Shown one piece after another: positions 1 through 8,988 of a stretch of 64,000 bases of DNA; the first letter of the stretch is position 1, and every line of letters begins with the position of its first letter. The stretch is taken from NCBI RefSeq assembly GCF_021596505.1, contig NZ_PJIZ01000015.1, forward strand, positions 43,298 through 107,297, in the 5' to 3' direction. The DNA comes from Nostoc sp. CMAA1605. GTDB taxonomy: Bacteria; Cyanobacteriota; Cyanobacteriia; Cyanobacteriales; Nostocaceae. The position numbers and the translations under genes are program-made. Under the pieces are notes generated by a model that searched no databases, was not told the DNA's origin, and saw nothing but the letters and a program-made list of their open reading frames with translations.

Positions 1-1424
1 ATTAAGAACAATACTAATAGACCAATTGCAGCTCTAGCGTCGTCGGGTTCGCTCACTTCGTTTAAACTGGGGCGTTCTAAGTCCCGTTGTAGGAAGACAA
101 TCACGATGAGCCAATATAATGCTAGAGGATTCGCCAAGCCTACCAAACCTAAGACAATTAACGTGGCTATGGTGGCTCGATTGGCGGTTTTGCGTCCGTA
201 AATGGCTTGGACAATGCGTCCACCGTCTAATTGTCCGGCTGGCATTAAGTTTAAAGCAGTGATGACCAAACCTAGCCAACCAATCACTACGAGGGGGTGA
301 ATATTGACTAAGGGTGATTGCAATGCTGAACCTAAAACCACCCTTGCTAGGCTACCGACTAAAATCGAACCTTGGAAAAATTGATTGGGTAACTGAAATA
401 AACTGCCAGGATGAGATAACAACAAACCTGCAATTAACATCAGTAAAGATACGATACCACCAGCGATCGGCCCGGCTACGGCAATGTCGAATAAAGCTGT
501 GCGATTAGGTAACAACGACTCAAAGCGTGTAATTGCCCCAAAAGAGCCGATTTGCACCGCAGGTAAGAAGAAAGGCCAGCTAAGACGCACTTGATAACGA
601 CGCGCCAGTAACCAATGCCCAATTTCATGGGCGATTAAAATGGCAAATATGCCTAAACCGATGGGTAAAGTCTCTTGTAACCTTTCTGGATGCGCCAAGA
701 AATCAAAATTGAGTAATAATCCCCCTGTTTCTAGGCTAGTGCCAACAGTGGCGATTCCCAAAATAGCCGCAAAAGCCTTTTGCGCTAACATGGCGGGGCG
801 TGGATCGTTGCTGCTAGGAAGAACAATCACTACAGGTTTACCATCGTTGTTTTCCACTAAGAACAAACGATATTTCTCACCCAGCTTTTCTTTTAAACTC
901 GCAGTTAAACGAGTGTGAACTTCTTGGGGTTCGCCGCGCAGATTCCCTTTGAAGATAGCACCTTCTTGGTAAGCGATCGTTTCTGTGGCAAAAAACGTAT
1001 CAATGCCAAAAACACTTCTAATCACACTCAAGTCTTCTTCTGGAATTGGCATGATTTCCACTACCACGGCTGCTGGTTGTGGAGGATTTTCTGTTGCAGA
1101 GGAGGATTCTGTTGCCGTTAGCCTGTCTGTGGCGCGTTGCTTGAGGATAGCATCTTGACCAGCAGCACGTAATTGTCTACCCAAGTAGATATACAGTCCA
1201 GCCGAACCTACCACCAAGAATAAAATTCCGACTATGTTGATGTAAATTCCGGCTGCAAATAAACCGAAGAATAACAGCCAGGGAGTCATTAACACCACCG
1301 ACTGCAACCAGGCCAAGATTCCCAGTTTTCCAAAAGGTCTGGCGCGATAAAAGCCCCAACCTAAAATGGCAAAAGCCACTAATAAAATTGTCCCAATAAT
1401 AGGAGTCTCTGACGAAGTAAACAT
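1..1424 (-). CDS. M50 site-2-type intramembrane metalloprotease, EGY1-like (C-terminus beyond the window edge)
   Basis: The reverse strand reads open from the ATG at 1424 to the window edge (about 474 codons), so the C-terminus is missing. An N-terminal pair of membrane segments is followed by a soluble region of about 150 residues, then a segment with the zinc site HEIGH (encoded near 623-640). Further on comes NLMPAGQLDGG (near 230-262), the second zinc-ligand motif of site-2 proteases. A long pre-protease soluble domain is typical of the cyanobacterial/plastid EGY subgroup. These enzymes cleave membrane proteins within the bilayer; the substrate here is unknown. Both active-site motifs are intact, so it is probably active. 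The family call is firm; the EGY subgroup is inferred from architecture. Confidence 0.88.
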   Translation of the reverse strand, partial: MFTSSETPIIGTILLVAFAILGWGFYRARPFGKLGILAWLQSVVLMTPWLLFFGLFAAGIYINIVGILFLVVGSAGLYIYLGRQLRAAGQDAILKQRATDRLTATESSSATENPPQPAAVVVEIMPIPEEDLSVIRSVFGIDTFFATETIAYQEGAIFKGNLRGEPQEVHTRLTASLKEKLGEKYRLFLVENNDGKPVVIVLPSSNDPRPAMLAQKAFAAILGIATVGTSLETGGLLLNFDFLAHPERLQETLPIGLGIFAILIAHEIGHWLLARRYQVRLSWPFFLPAVQIGSFGAITRFESLLPNRTALFDIAVAGPIAGGIVSLLMLIAGLLLSHPGSLFQLPNQFFQGSILVGSLARVVLGSALQSPLVNIHPLVVIGWLGLVITALNLMPAGQLDGGRIVQAIYGRKTANRATIATLIVLGLVGLANPLALYWLIVIVFLQRDLERPSLNEVSEPDDARAAIGLLVLFL

Positions 1425-1745
1425 TTCCAAACCCTTCGCTGTGAAAGACCAAGCCCGAATTAGTCAGGTGATACAGATACATTACTAATCTATAACGGAC
1501 GCTGTAGTCTGCCCAAGGAGATTGGGGAATTGGGAATGGGGAATTGGGAATTGGGCATTGGGAATTGGGAATGGGAAAAACGGAATGGGTTCCTGTGTGG
1601 TTGTAGATACTTAGTGATTAATCTCGGTTTGTGGCTTGATGTTGCGCCAAAGTTAGAGATTGATACAAAAGCTTAATGTCTTCGTCTCTACCTGAGACAC
1701 CTAGACTAGACTTATAACCACAGGATACTAAATTTAAGGGAAATT
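1425..1745. repeat. Intergenic region with GGGAATT-type heptad repeat
   Basis: This spacer separates two divergent genes. A tandem array of GGGAATT/GGGCATT-like units lies at about 1521-1575, of the short tandem repeat class common in Nostocales. The remaining sequence should contain promoters for both neighbours, but no convincing -10/-35 pair was picked by eye. No gene is apparent. Confidence 0.6.
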
Positions 1746-2351
1746 ATGATGAGCGATCGCGACTACACATTAATTATCGACAAAAGCGGCAGTATGTCTA
1801 CCCCTGACCAAGCTGGTGGTAGAAGCAGATGGGAAATCGCCCAAGAATCAACTATCGCTTTAGCTAGAAAGTGCGAACAGTTTGACCCAGATGGCATCAC
1901 TGTATATGTTTTCTCTGGTAGATTTAAACGCTATGAAGGCGTTACCACCGCTAAAGTCTCCCAAATATTTCAAGAAAATGACCCAGCCGGAACAACCAAT
2001 TTAGCAGGTGTCCTCCTGGATGCGACCAATAATTACTTTCAACGCAAAGCCGCCGGCAAAACTAAACCCAATGGTGAAACAATCTTAGTGATCACCGATG
2101 GCGAACCAGACGATCGCAAAGCCGTATTTGAAGTTATTATTAATGCTACACGCCAGATGGAACGTGATGAAGAATTAGCCATTTCCATTATTCAAGTCGG
2201 TTCAGACCCCCAAGCTACAAAGTTTCTCAAAGCATTAGATGACCAATTACAAGGCGTAGGGGCTAAATTCGATATTTGCGATACTATCACTCTAGATGAT
2301 TTAGAAGAGATGAGTCTTGCAGATGTCTTAATGAATGCAATTACTGATTAG
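1746..2351 (+). CDS. Small VWA-domain protein, copy 1
   Basis: A 201-residue protein that is almost entirely a von Willebrand A domain. The MIDAS motif DKSGS (residues 13-17) is complete, later metal-site residues (Thr in the AGTTN stretch, Asp in TDGEPDD) are present, and there is no signal peptide or membrane segment, so it is probably a cytoplasmic metal-dependent protein-binding module. Two ATG codons open the frame; the second (1749) is also possible. It is a close paralogue of the next gene, 56 bases downstream, and the two form an apparent tandem duplication followed by a charged protein at 3120. The family is clear; the partner and the process are unknown. Confidence 0.85.
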   Translation: MMSDRDYTLIIDKSGSMSTPDQAGGRSRWEIAQESTIALARKCEQFDPDGITVYVFSGRFKRYEGVTTAKVSQIFQENDPAGTTNLAGVLLDATNNYFQRKAAGKTKPNGETILVITDGEPDDRKAVFEVIINATRQMERDEELAISIIQVGSDPQATKFLKALDDQLQGVGAKFDICDTITLDDLEEMSLADVLMNAITD

Positions 2352-2407
2352 TCTTTGGTCATTAGTCATTAGTCATTAGTTGTTAATTATGAGTTGAAAT
2401 AAAGACT

Positions 2408-3013
2408 ATGCTAGATAATCGCGATTACACTCTCATTATTGACAAAAGTGGTAGCATGGCTACTCCAGATCAAAAGGGTGGTAGAAATAGGTGGGTCACA
2501 GCTCAAGAATCTACTTTAGCTTTAGCCAGTAAGTGCGAACAATTCGACCCAGATGGCATTACCGTATACGTCTTCTCTGGCAGATTTAAGCGATATGAAA
2601 ACGTTACTGTTGCTAGAGTAGCGCAAATATTTATGGAAAATGATCCTGCGGGAACGACTGATTTAGCAGGAGTTTTAAAACACGCCACAGATGATTATTT
2701 TCAACGTAAAGCATCTGGTCAAACCAAAGCCAATGGTGAAACAATTTTAGTGGTGACTGATGGTGAACCAGACGATCGCAAAGCAGTAATGAGAGTCATT
2801 ATTGAAGCTTCCCGACGGATGGATAGAGATGAAGAACTAGCTATTTCCTTCATTCAAGTCGGTCAAGACCCCCAAGCAGCTCGCTTCCTTAAAATTTTGG
2901 ATGATGAATTACAAAGTGCTGGCGCAAAATTTGATATTTGTGACACCATTACAATGGAAGATATGGAAGATATGAGCTTGTCAGAAGTGCTATTAAATGC
3001 AATTACTGACTAA
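2408..3013 (+). CDS. Small VWA-domain protein, copy 2
   Basis: 201 residues, the same length as its upstream paralogue and similar along its whole length, including the MIDAS motif DKSGS, the FDPDGITVYVFSGRFKRYE stretch and the TDGEPDDRKAV stretch. Differences are scattered, so the duplication is not very recent. It lacks a signal peptide. The gap from copy 1 holds a short GTCATTA repeat (about 2358-2380), so co-transcription is possible but interrupted by repeats. A hetero- or homo-oligomer of the two copies is conceivable but not shown by the sequence. Confidence 0.85.
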   Translation: MLDNRDYTLIIDKSGSMATPDQKGGRNRWVTAQESTLALASKCEQFDPDGITVYVFSGRFKRYENVTVARVAQIFMENDPAGTTDLAGVLKHATDDYFQRKASGQTKANGETILVVTDGEPDDRKAVMRVIIEASRRMDRDEELAISFIQVGQDPQAARFLKILDDELQSAGAKFDICDTITMEDMEDMSLSEVLLNAITD

Positions 3014-3078
3014 TAAGTAAGGGTTTAGGGGTGTAAGGGTGTAGGGGTTAAAAGTTTTACGGGAAGGAATTTTGACTG

Positions 3079-3119
3079 TTGACTAATGACTAATAACTAA
3101 TAACTAATGACTAATAACT
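3079..3119. repeat. GACTAAT/AACTAAT heptad array
   Basis: Six or so tandem heptads of the form (G/A)ACTAAT run right up to the ATG at 3120, so the ribosome-binding region of the next gene is made of repeat sequence and shows no Shine-Dalgarno match. Confidence 0.7.
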
Positions 3120-3584
3120 ATGGACTCTATTGATAAATTGTTGGAGCAAATTAAAGCAGAATACAACGGGGATAAATCACAACAGACACAACCACCACAA
3201 CCCAATTTTGATCAACCATCGACAAATTTACCGATAAATTTACCCGTAAATTTGTCTATAAATTCAGCAAATGCTCTTATAGATGAGATTTTAGGAGATA
3301 CCAATCAACCAAATTCTTTTATAGATAATATTTTAGAAGAAGTTAAAGCTGATATTGAAGCCCAAGCACAAGCTGAGGAACTGAAAAAGCAACAAGAATT
3401 AGAACAAGAAAGAATTAAACAAGAAAAAATTAAAGCAAAACAAAAAGCCGCTTTGAAAAAACAAGCACAAGATTGGCTAGCGAAATTAGATCCTCTATCT
3501 GTTGAAGGACTTTGGTTTGAAAGATTCGCTGAAAGTTATCCTTCCAAGCTAGAAGCAGCAATTGAGTATCTAAAATCTAACTAA
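3120..3584 (+). CDS. Charged coiled-coil protein, possibly Slr1339-type salt stress protein
   Basis: 154 residues starting MDSIDKLLEQIKAEY. The opening amphipathic helix resembles the cyanobacterial Slr1339 salt-stress family as I remember it; this was not checked. A low-complexity Gln/Pro/Asn stretch (residues 20-50) is followed by a short helix repeat (LIDEILGD, then FIDNILEEVKAD) and a Lys/Glu/Gln-rich coiled coil (about 80-120), ending in LDPLSVEGLWFERFAESYPSKLEAAIEYL. There is no membrane segment. It sits downstream of the VWA pair on the same strand, so it may be a client or partner of these proteins. The function is unknown. Confidence 0.7.
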   Translation: MDSIDKLLEQIKAEYNGDKSQQTQPPQPNFDQPSTNLPINLPVNLSINSANALIDEILGDTNQPNSFIDNILEEVKADIEAQAQAEELKKQQELEQERIKQEKIKAKQKAALKKQAQDWLAKLDPLSVEGLWFERFAESYPSKLEAAIEYLKSN

Positions 3585-3613
3585 ATTAATTAATATTTCC
3601 AATACCCAATGAC

Positions 3614-3654
3614 GGCAGTTGCTACAAGTCGGGAAACCCGCCCATCGCACTGCC
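3614..3654. repeat. GGCAGT...ACTGCC palindromic repeat (Nostoc-type)
   Basis: A short element bounded by GGCAG and CTGCC with a GC-rich core (CAAGTCGGGAAACCCGCCC). The same core occurs inverted at 36695-36725 in this window. It lies between convergent genes and could form a hairpin that acts as a terminator, but its recurrence points to a dispersed repeat. Confidence 0.6.
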
Positions 3655-3672
3655 TCCCCAATGCCCAATGCC

Positions 3673-4026
3673 CTATTCCCCATTACCCATTCCCTTATTT
3701 TGATAAAAATGCTTAACAGCCCACTCGTGCATAGCATAGAGAATTGGTTGTAAACTTAAACCTAAAGGTGTTAAAGAATATTCTACCTTTGGGGGGATTT
3801 GTGCATATACTTCTCGATGTATTATTCCGTCCTCTTCTAATTCCCGTAATTGTTGAGTGAGCATTTTTTGTGTAATTCCAGGTAGAGAACGCTGCAATTC
3901 ACCGAACCGTTTCATCCCCGATAGAAGTTCTCTAATAATCAAAACCTTCCAGCGTCCGCCAATGACTTTTAAAGTAGTTTCTACTTCACAAGTGAGCCTT
4001 TCATAGTTTTCTGCTTCAGCTTTCAT
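3673..4026 (-). CDS. HxlR-family winged-helix transcriptional regulator
   Basis: 117 residues with the standard HxlR layout: an N-terminal segment with one Cys (residue 13), the signature [44 protein letters not shown] split over helices 2-4, and a wing ending in [16 protein letters not shown]. Members are dimeric DNA-binding repressors or activators that often respond to aldehydes, quinones or redox stress. The target is not evident: the upstream neighbour across a 190-base gap is holA, which is unlikely to be its partner, so autoregulation or a distant target is likely. The C-terminus (NKGMGNGE) runs into repeat-like sequence. Confidence 0.88.
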   Translation of the reverse strand: MKAEAENYERLTCEVETTLKVIGGRWKVLIIRELLSGMKRFGELQRSLPGITQKMLTQQLRELEEDGIIHREVYAQIPPKVEYSLTPLGLSLQPILYAMHEWAVKHFYQNKGMGNGE

Positions 4027-4217
4027 AGTTAATTTTTTAGTAAGTACATAGCCTTTTATTGCGTACTTGTCCCTGTCAAATTATTTTATCAATAAGGTAT
4101 CTGTGTAGCTTGCTTCCCCTCCAGGTACGTCCCGCTTCTCTACGAGACGCTACCCCGAACGCTAACATTAGATGATCTAAAATGTTTTACTCTTGATTTG
4201 TTATTCCCCAATCCCTA

Positions 4218-5204
4218 TTAATGACGTTGACAGACTTGGCACAGTTCTATAACTTTAGTTTGCAGCACAGTGATATCTCCAGAGCCTCTTTTAAACATAA
4301 ACTCCAACTCTAGCAGTAGAGGTAAACAAGAGATGAGTTGACGTAAGGATAGAGATTGCACCTCTTTCTGTAAAAAGTAGATACGGTTAGGATTACCGAC
4401 TTCAGCCGCTTTGGCGATCGCTTGGGGATTGCGTTCACCACTTTCCATCATCAGTTTTACCCATAGCCAAGTACGAAATTGACCCACCAAAGTAGCGATA
4501 ATTCGTAATTCTGGCTCGGCTGCATTCACCAAATCAGCAACAACAGTTAACGCTTTTACGGTATCACCCGTTCTAATGGCTGCGGCTAGTTGCAAACTAT
4601 TTTGAGTAGTATTTCTGACTAACAGCGTCACAGTATCCATATCTACTGGTTGATTACTACCTCCTGCATACAAGCGTAATTTCTCCATTTCATTGTAAAG
4701 GAGGCGTGTATCATTACCTACAGCTTCCGCTAAAACTTCCGCCGCCTTAGCTGTAAGTTTCACTCCCACTGTTTGCGCTGCTTGGTTAACAGCTTGGATG
4801 ATTAACTCTGTTTTCCACGGAGGAATTAAGGGAAACTCACGAAAATCAGCGTATTGCTTGAGTAACTTCGTAGATTTGAGGCGTTCATCTGGTTTATTCT
4901 GGGAAGTCAATAATAAATGGGAATTATCAGGGATTACTGATAAAGTCCGCGTTAATTCTGTCAATACATTTTCAGGACACTGTTGACAAATATTAGTATT
5001 AACTAACCAAACTAAACGTCCCCCAGCCCCAAAAGGTGGAGTCATCACTTGATTAAGAGCCGCAATCACCGCATCGCTTTGATCTGGGAGGAAAACAGTA
5101 TAGTTAAAACTAGTCCACATAGAATCGAGGACGCGATCGCGCAAAGTCGCCACCGCCCTTTCCATCGCAAAATCATCCTCGCCCCAATAAAAGTAAATAG
5201 GCAT
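4218..5204 (-). CDS. holA: DNA polymerase III delta subunit
   Basis: 328 residues, normal for HolA, starting MPIYFYWGEDDFAMERAV, the usual delta N-terminus in cyanobacteria. The first domain is AAA+-like without a functional Walker A, as expected for delta; the middle has the lid helices (LLLTSQNKPDERLKSTKLLK) and the C-terminal collar helices (AAAIRTGDTVKALTVVADL, then LRIIATLVGQFRTWLWVK). It opens the beta clamp within the clamp loader. It lies alone on the minus strand between an HxlR gene and a divergent gene, with heptad repeats just upstream of its start. Confidence 0.92.
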   Translation of the reverse strand: MPIYFYWGEDDFAMERAVATLRDRVLDSMWTSFNYTVFLPDQSDAVIAALNQVMTPPFGAGGRLVWLVNTNICQQCPENVLTELTRTLSVIPDNSHLLLTSQNKPDERLKSTKLLKQYADFREFPLIPPWKTELIIQAVNQAAQTVGVKLTAKAAEVLAEAVGNDTRLLYNEMEKLRLYAGGSNQPVDMDTVTLLVRNTTQNSLQLAAAIRTGDTVKALTVVADLVNAAEPELRIIATLVGQFRTWLWVKLMMESGERNPQAIAKAAEVGNPNRIYFLQKEVQSLSLRQLISCLPLLLELEFMFKRGSGDITVLQTKVIELCQVCQRH

Positions 5205-5211
5205 TGGTCAA

Positions 5212-5330
5212 TAGTCAATAGTCAATAGTCATTAGTCATTAGTCATTAGTTTTTCTTCCCCTGCCTCCCCTGCCTCCCCTGCCTCCCCTGCTCCCCTGCT
5301 CCCCAATCCCCAATCCCCAGTCCCCACCCC
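5212..5330. repeat. Two adjoining heptad arrays
   Basis: Positions 5212-5250 hold AGTCAATAGTCATT-type units and 5268-5330 hold CCCCTGC/CCCCAATC-type units. They fill most of the spacer between the divergent holA and 5391 genes, leaving little room for two ordinary promoters. Confidence 0.75.
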
Positions 5331-5390
5331 CTACTATTTAATTCAAATTTTCCCTAAAATCAATCAAGTTAGAGCGCGAGGCAAAGAAGA

Positions 5391-6179
5391 TTGGACGACA
5401 ACTACCAAACTTATCTGAATCGGGTAGCAAGGCTGACACTACCGGAAGCTTATAAATCTCAGGTGCAAAATATTCAGGAATCTTATAAATTTCAGCCATC
5501 TGAGGGAACTAGAGTTGCAGTACCTTTTCCTGGTTATACTTTGATTACTCCTCCGGCGGCGGAAGATGGGGAAAACTCTGATTTCTACTCCACTTTACAA
5601 GGGTATCAACAGGAAATTTTACAATTACCCAGCAATCAAAATCTGATTGTCCCTTTACCTGCTGAGAGTTTCCACTTAACCTTAGCAGATTTGATTTGGG
5701 ACAGTGCTTACCGTCATGCTTGTGAGAAAAATCCTGAGTTTGAATCACAATTACAAGCTTGTATTGCCGAAACATTTCAACAATATCAAGAACTCCTGAC
5801 ACAAGTCAGTCAGGCGATCGCATGGCAAGTGTTAGGAATAGTCATGATGCCTAGAGCTATAGGTGTATGTCTAGTACCCAAAGATGAAAGTTGCTACGAA
5901 CAGATTGTGATGTTTCGCCGCACCATTTATCAAAATCCCAAATTAATCGCCTTGGGAATTGAACAACACTATCACTTTACAGCCCATGTCACCTTGGGTT
6001 ATTTCGGTGATATCTCGCCAGATTTAGACCGGATAAAACTTGCTGATGAACTAACTGAGTTAAATAAAAAGTGGATGTTTAACCTGCCACAAATTTCTGT
6101 GCGCCGACTAGAACTGAGAAAATTTGACGATATGACCCGTTATTATCGGGAATCACATTGGCCTAGTTTAGAGTTTTAA
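5391..6179 (+). CDS. DUF1868-type 2H phosphoesterase superfamily protein
   Basis: 262 residues. Two H-x-T motifs define the 2H phosphoesterase fold: HLTLAD (about residue 92) and HVTLGY (about residue 199). This fits the DUF1868 family, relatives of RNA 2',3'-cyclic phosphodiesterases; the substrate is unknown. No in-frame ATG precedes the conserved N-terminus (a stop lies at 5370-5372), so the start is probably TTG at 5391, with GAGG nine bases upstream. No membrane or signal sequence is present. It stands alone between two minus-strand genes. Confidence 0.82.
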   Translation: MDDNYQTYLNRVARLTLPEAYKSQVQNIQESYKFQPSEGTRVAVPFPGYTLITPPAAEDGENSDFYSTLQGYQQEILQLPSNQNLIVPLPAESFHLTLADLIWDSAYRHACEKNPEFESQLQACIAETFQQYQELLTQVSQAIAWQVLGIVMMPRAIGVCLVPKDESCYEQIVMFRRTIYQNPKLIALGIEQHYHFTAHVTLGYFGDISPDLDRIKLADELTELNKKWMFNLPQISVRRLELRKFDDMTRYYRESHWPSLEF

Positions 6180-6180
6180 T

Positions 6181-6223
6181 TGGGGGCTGGGGATTGGGGA
6201 CTGGGGACTGGGGACTGGGGAAT
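6181..6223. repeat. GGGGACT heptad array
   Basis: Five units of GGGG(A/C)(C/T)T follow the stop codon of the 5391 gene directly, between convergent genes. Confidence 0.7.
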
Positions 6224-6292
6224 AAATAAGAAACTTGATTTATGTATTTTGTCTACCTTGTCTCCCTGCCCTCTGCCCCCTGCACCCCTGCC

Positions 6293-7069
6293 TCAAATCC
6301 GGTTCTGATACGCCAAGTAAACGGCTTCTAAAACAATATCGGGGTGAATTGCTGCTGGTAATTCGTCTATATGCAAAATTTCTTTGACCTGCTGGGATAA
6401 TTTTAGAGCTAACGCGCTTCTAGCTTTTGGAGACATAGCTTTACGTCGCTGTAAATATTCCCGAATGACAGCAAAATCGTCAGGTAATAATACCGATAAA
6501 TCCGCAATCTGCATTAATTCCTGATGCCAAACTTGAGCTTGTTCGGAAATCATAATTGTTGCTGATGTAGTTGCGGCTTCAGCTTGAATTACAATTGTCC
6601 CGGCGGCTAAATCGCCAAGACGTTTTTCTTGGCGACTAAACATAATTAAAAAAGCTCCGATAAACATGAACTCATCAAATGGTCGCATTAGTGCGCGGAG
6701 GGCTGCCTGCGGCATTCCTATGGGTCTTCCGTCATCACGAACCACACGAATTTTTGCAGCTTGTTTACCTGGGGTTTGTCCTCGCCATAGAGTTTCAAAA
6801 AAAACAAAATAACCGGCGTAAATGACAAAACTGACAATTAATGTAATGGCTACTAACCAGACTCCAACAGCATCACCAAAAATTTGTGACCAAAAATCAG
6901 ATAGTTGACCAACAATAATCGCCCACACAATTAAAAAAGCGGTCAATATTGCTGCTAACACCAAGTAGTCAATTAATAAAGCCCAAGCACGATTTCCAAT
7001 ACCTGCAAGGGTAAATTCTAACTCTACACTTTCTGGTGTGCGGTACTTAACACGGTTAAACAGGTGCAT
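6293..7069 (-). CDS. RDD-family membrane protein
   Basis: 258 residues. Two N-terminal hydrophobic helices follow the RDD-type opening (residues 19-60, with IGNRAWALLIDYLVL carrying the Arg/Asp pattern), and a third segment precedes GQTPGKQAAKIRVVRDDGRP, the classic RDD signature. A soluble C-terminal tail of about 90 residues follows. RDD proteins are small inner-membrane proteins, some linked to Na+/H+ transport, but most have no known activity. It lies 21 bases downstream of the 7091 gene on the same strand, so the two are probably one operon, divergent from the SpoIIM-like gene; this trio is a recurrent membrane module. Confidence 0.85.
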   Translation of the reverse strand: MHLFNRVKYRTPESVELEFTLAGIGNRAWALLIDYLVLAAILTAFLIVWAIIVGQLSDFWSQIFGDAVGVWLVAITLIVSFVIYAGYFVFFETLWRGQTPGKQAAKIRVVRDDGRPIGMPQAALRALMRPFDEFMFIGAFLIMFSRQEKRLGDLAAGTIVIQAEAATTSATIMISEQAQVWHQELMQIADLSVLLPDDFAVIREYLQRRKAMSPKARSALALKLSQQVKEILHIDELPAAIHPDIVLEAVYLAYQNRI

Positions 7070-7090
7070 AATTTCAATTCATGCTTGGGG

Positions 7091-7942
7091 TTAAATTTCG
7101 CGATCGCGTAGTTTTAAGCCTAACCCTTCTCGGCGACTCCGCAGATCGTAGTAAATAACTGCTTTGGTGGTGTGGATAAATGGCACAATCAACGCCCCAC
7201 TACCGAAGCTGACAGCCATGATCAACGCAAAATAAATCAGGCTGAATACAGCAGATCCATCTTGAATTAGGGGTGTAAAAATGATTTGCAAAATAGTTGT
7301 GAGAATCTGCACCACAATCTGCACTGGTGTGGTGACTAAAACACTCACAAAGGAAATTAATAAAATGCGCCAAACGTTGCCTTGGCTTAGTTCCCAACTC
7401 CGACTAATTGCTGTTGCGCCATCAACGTTGTCTTCTACCGCCAAAGGTAAATTGACTAGGTAGAATCTGGTTGAGAGCCATAATATTGCTACTATAGCCA
7501 CAATTACGATCACAAAGGCAATTAAACCCAAAAATATGTAAATAGCAGGATTGTTTTGCGAACCTGTGCCATTAACTATGAGTGCAGCTATTAATCCCAA
7601 TATACCGAATACTATAATTACACCTATTACCATTCCTATACTAATCAGAAACAGTAACAGCATGGCCAATAAAAACTGCCACAAACGCGAATTCACAAAA
7701 CGTTGTCCAGAGGAGATGCTTTCTGGTTGATTAACTAAGTCACCAAAAGCTAAACGGGAAATCAGGGATGTGAGAGCATAAAATTTAGCCCACCCATAAA
7801 CAGGAACAAACAGCCACACATAAGCTTTGAGTGCCAGTAAATAATAGTCCTTAAGGTGAGCGCGATACAAGCGCATTCCTGCACTGACAACATTGCCCAC
7901 ATCTAATGGTTGTATAGGAGATGAACCAAGATTTCCTGCCAT
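7091..7942 (-). CDS. Multi-pass membrane protein upstream of the RDD gene
   Basis: 283 residues with about six hydrophobic helices (near residues 45-60, 90-125, 130-160, 190-220, 225-255). The N-terminus PIQPLDVGNVVSAGMRLYRAHLKDYY resembles the bacterial membrane proteins related to the glycerophosphodiesterase membrane domain, but no enzymatic motif is visible. It pairs with the downstream RDD gene and the divergent SpoIIM-like gene 81 bases away; the three likely share a control region at 7943-8023. It is probably a structural or transport-related membrane protein; no function can be assigned. Confidence 0.7.
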   Translation of the reverse strand: MAGNLGSSPIQPLDVGNVVSAGMRLYRAHLKDYYLLALKAYVWLFVPVYGWAKFYALTSLISRLAFGDLVNQPESISSGQRFVNSRLWQFLLAMLLLFLISIGMVIGVIIVFGILGLIAALIVNGTGSQNNPAIYIFLGLIAFVIVIVAIVAILWLSTRFYLVNLPLAVEDNVDGATAISRSWELSQGNVWRILLISFVSVLVTTPVQIVVQILTTILQIIFTPLIQDGSAVFSLIYFALIMAVSFGSGALIVPFIHTTKAVIYYDLRSRREGLGLKLRDREI

Positions 7943-8023
7943 AAAATCAAATTTTCCTGAAAATTACGGGTATGAATTTGAGGCTATCTTAAGGTACGTT
8001 AAAAGCTAATATGCCCAAAATTT

Positions 8024-8988
8024 ATGAATATTCAACGTTGGATTGCACGGCGAGAATCAAATTGGCAGCGTTTAGATGCTTTACTTAGACAATTAGAACG
8101 CAAAGGGTTAAAATCCCTCAAATCTGCGGAAATCAGAGAATTAGCGAGTTTATACCGTTCCGTAGCAGCTGATTTAGCACGCGCCCGTACTCAGCAAGTC
8201 AGTAATGTTTTGGTTCATAATTTACAATCTTTAACAACCCGTGGTTATTCCCAAATTTATCAAGGTTCTCGACGACAGGAATGGCAAGCCGTATGGGATT
8301 TTTATCTTTGGGGGTTTCCTGCGATTGTGCGGACGACATTTTCCTATACGCTCACAGCGACAGCTTTGTTTTTTTTAGGCTTAATCGTGGGTTGGTGGTA
8401 CGCTTGGCAAGACCCGACTTTTTTGTCCTTAATTGTGCCAGAAAGCTTAATTTCCCAGGTACGAGATAAAGGTGAATTGTGGATGGGGTCAATTGTCGGC
8501 GTTGAACCCTTAGCATCTAGCGGCATCATGATTAACAATATCAAGGTGTCCTTTGGGGCGGTAGCTGGAGGGATTACAGCCGGGGCTTTCACAACCTACA
8601 TTATGGTATTTAATGGATTATTAATTGGTGCGATCGCCACTTTAGTCGGTCAAAATAATCTAGCCTACCCTTTTGGGCATTTGTCTTTCCCCACGGTGCT
8701 TTAGAATTACCCGCCATCTTCTTTGCCGGTGGGGCTGGTTTATTAATAGCAAAAGCGATTTTATTTCCTGGTCAATATCGTCGAGGTGATGCCTTAAAAT
8801 TCTACGGTTATCAAGCAGTACAGTTAGTATTTGGCATTGTGCCGATGTTAGTAATTGCCGGCATTATTGAAGGCTTTTTCTCTCCTAATCCTATAATTCC
8901 CGACCCGTTTAAGTATCTATTCGGTTTAGGATTATTTATAATTTTAGTTATGTATTGTAATCGCAAACGTACATCAGCCAATAGATAG
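8024..8988 (+). pseudogene. SpoIIM-like (stage II sporulation protein M family) membrane protein, split by a -1 frameshift
   Basis: The first frame (8024-8706) codes for 226 residues ending in HLSFPTVL. The natural continuation WAFVFPHGALELPAIFFAGG lies in the -1 frame, which then runs open with membrane helices to a stop at 8986-8988. The switch point is CCCTTTT at 8668-8674, so the joined product reads ...NNLAYPF-WAFVF.... The joined protein is about 320 residues: an N-terminal soluble helical part (ESNWQRLDALLRQLERKGL), about five membrane segments and a HGALELPAI block typical of the family. One T lost from a five-T run explains it. The phased CCCTTTT would also permit ribosomal -1 slippage. 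It is divergent from the RDD operon. Confidence 0.8.

Noticed and set aside
8668..8674. Programmed frameshifting as the general explanation for all four broken genes
   Set aside because: Only the SpoIIM-like site is a phased canonical heptamer; the other three do not allow tandem slippage, so a single cause is more likely to be base loss.
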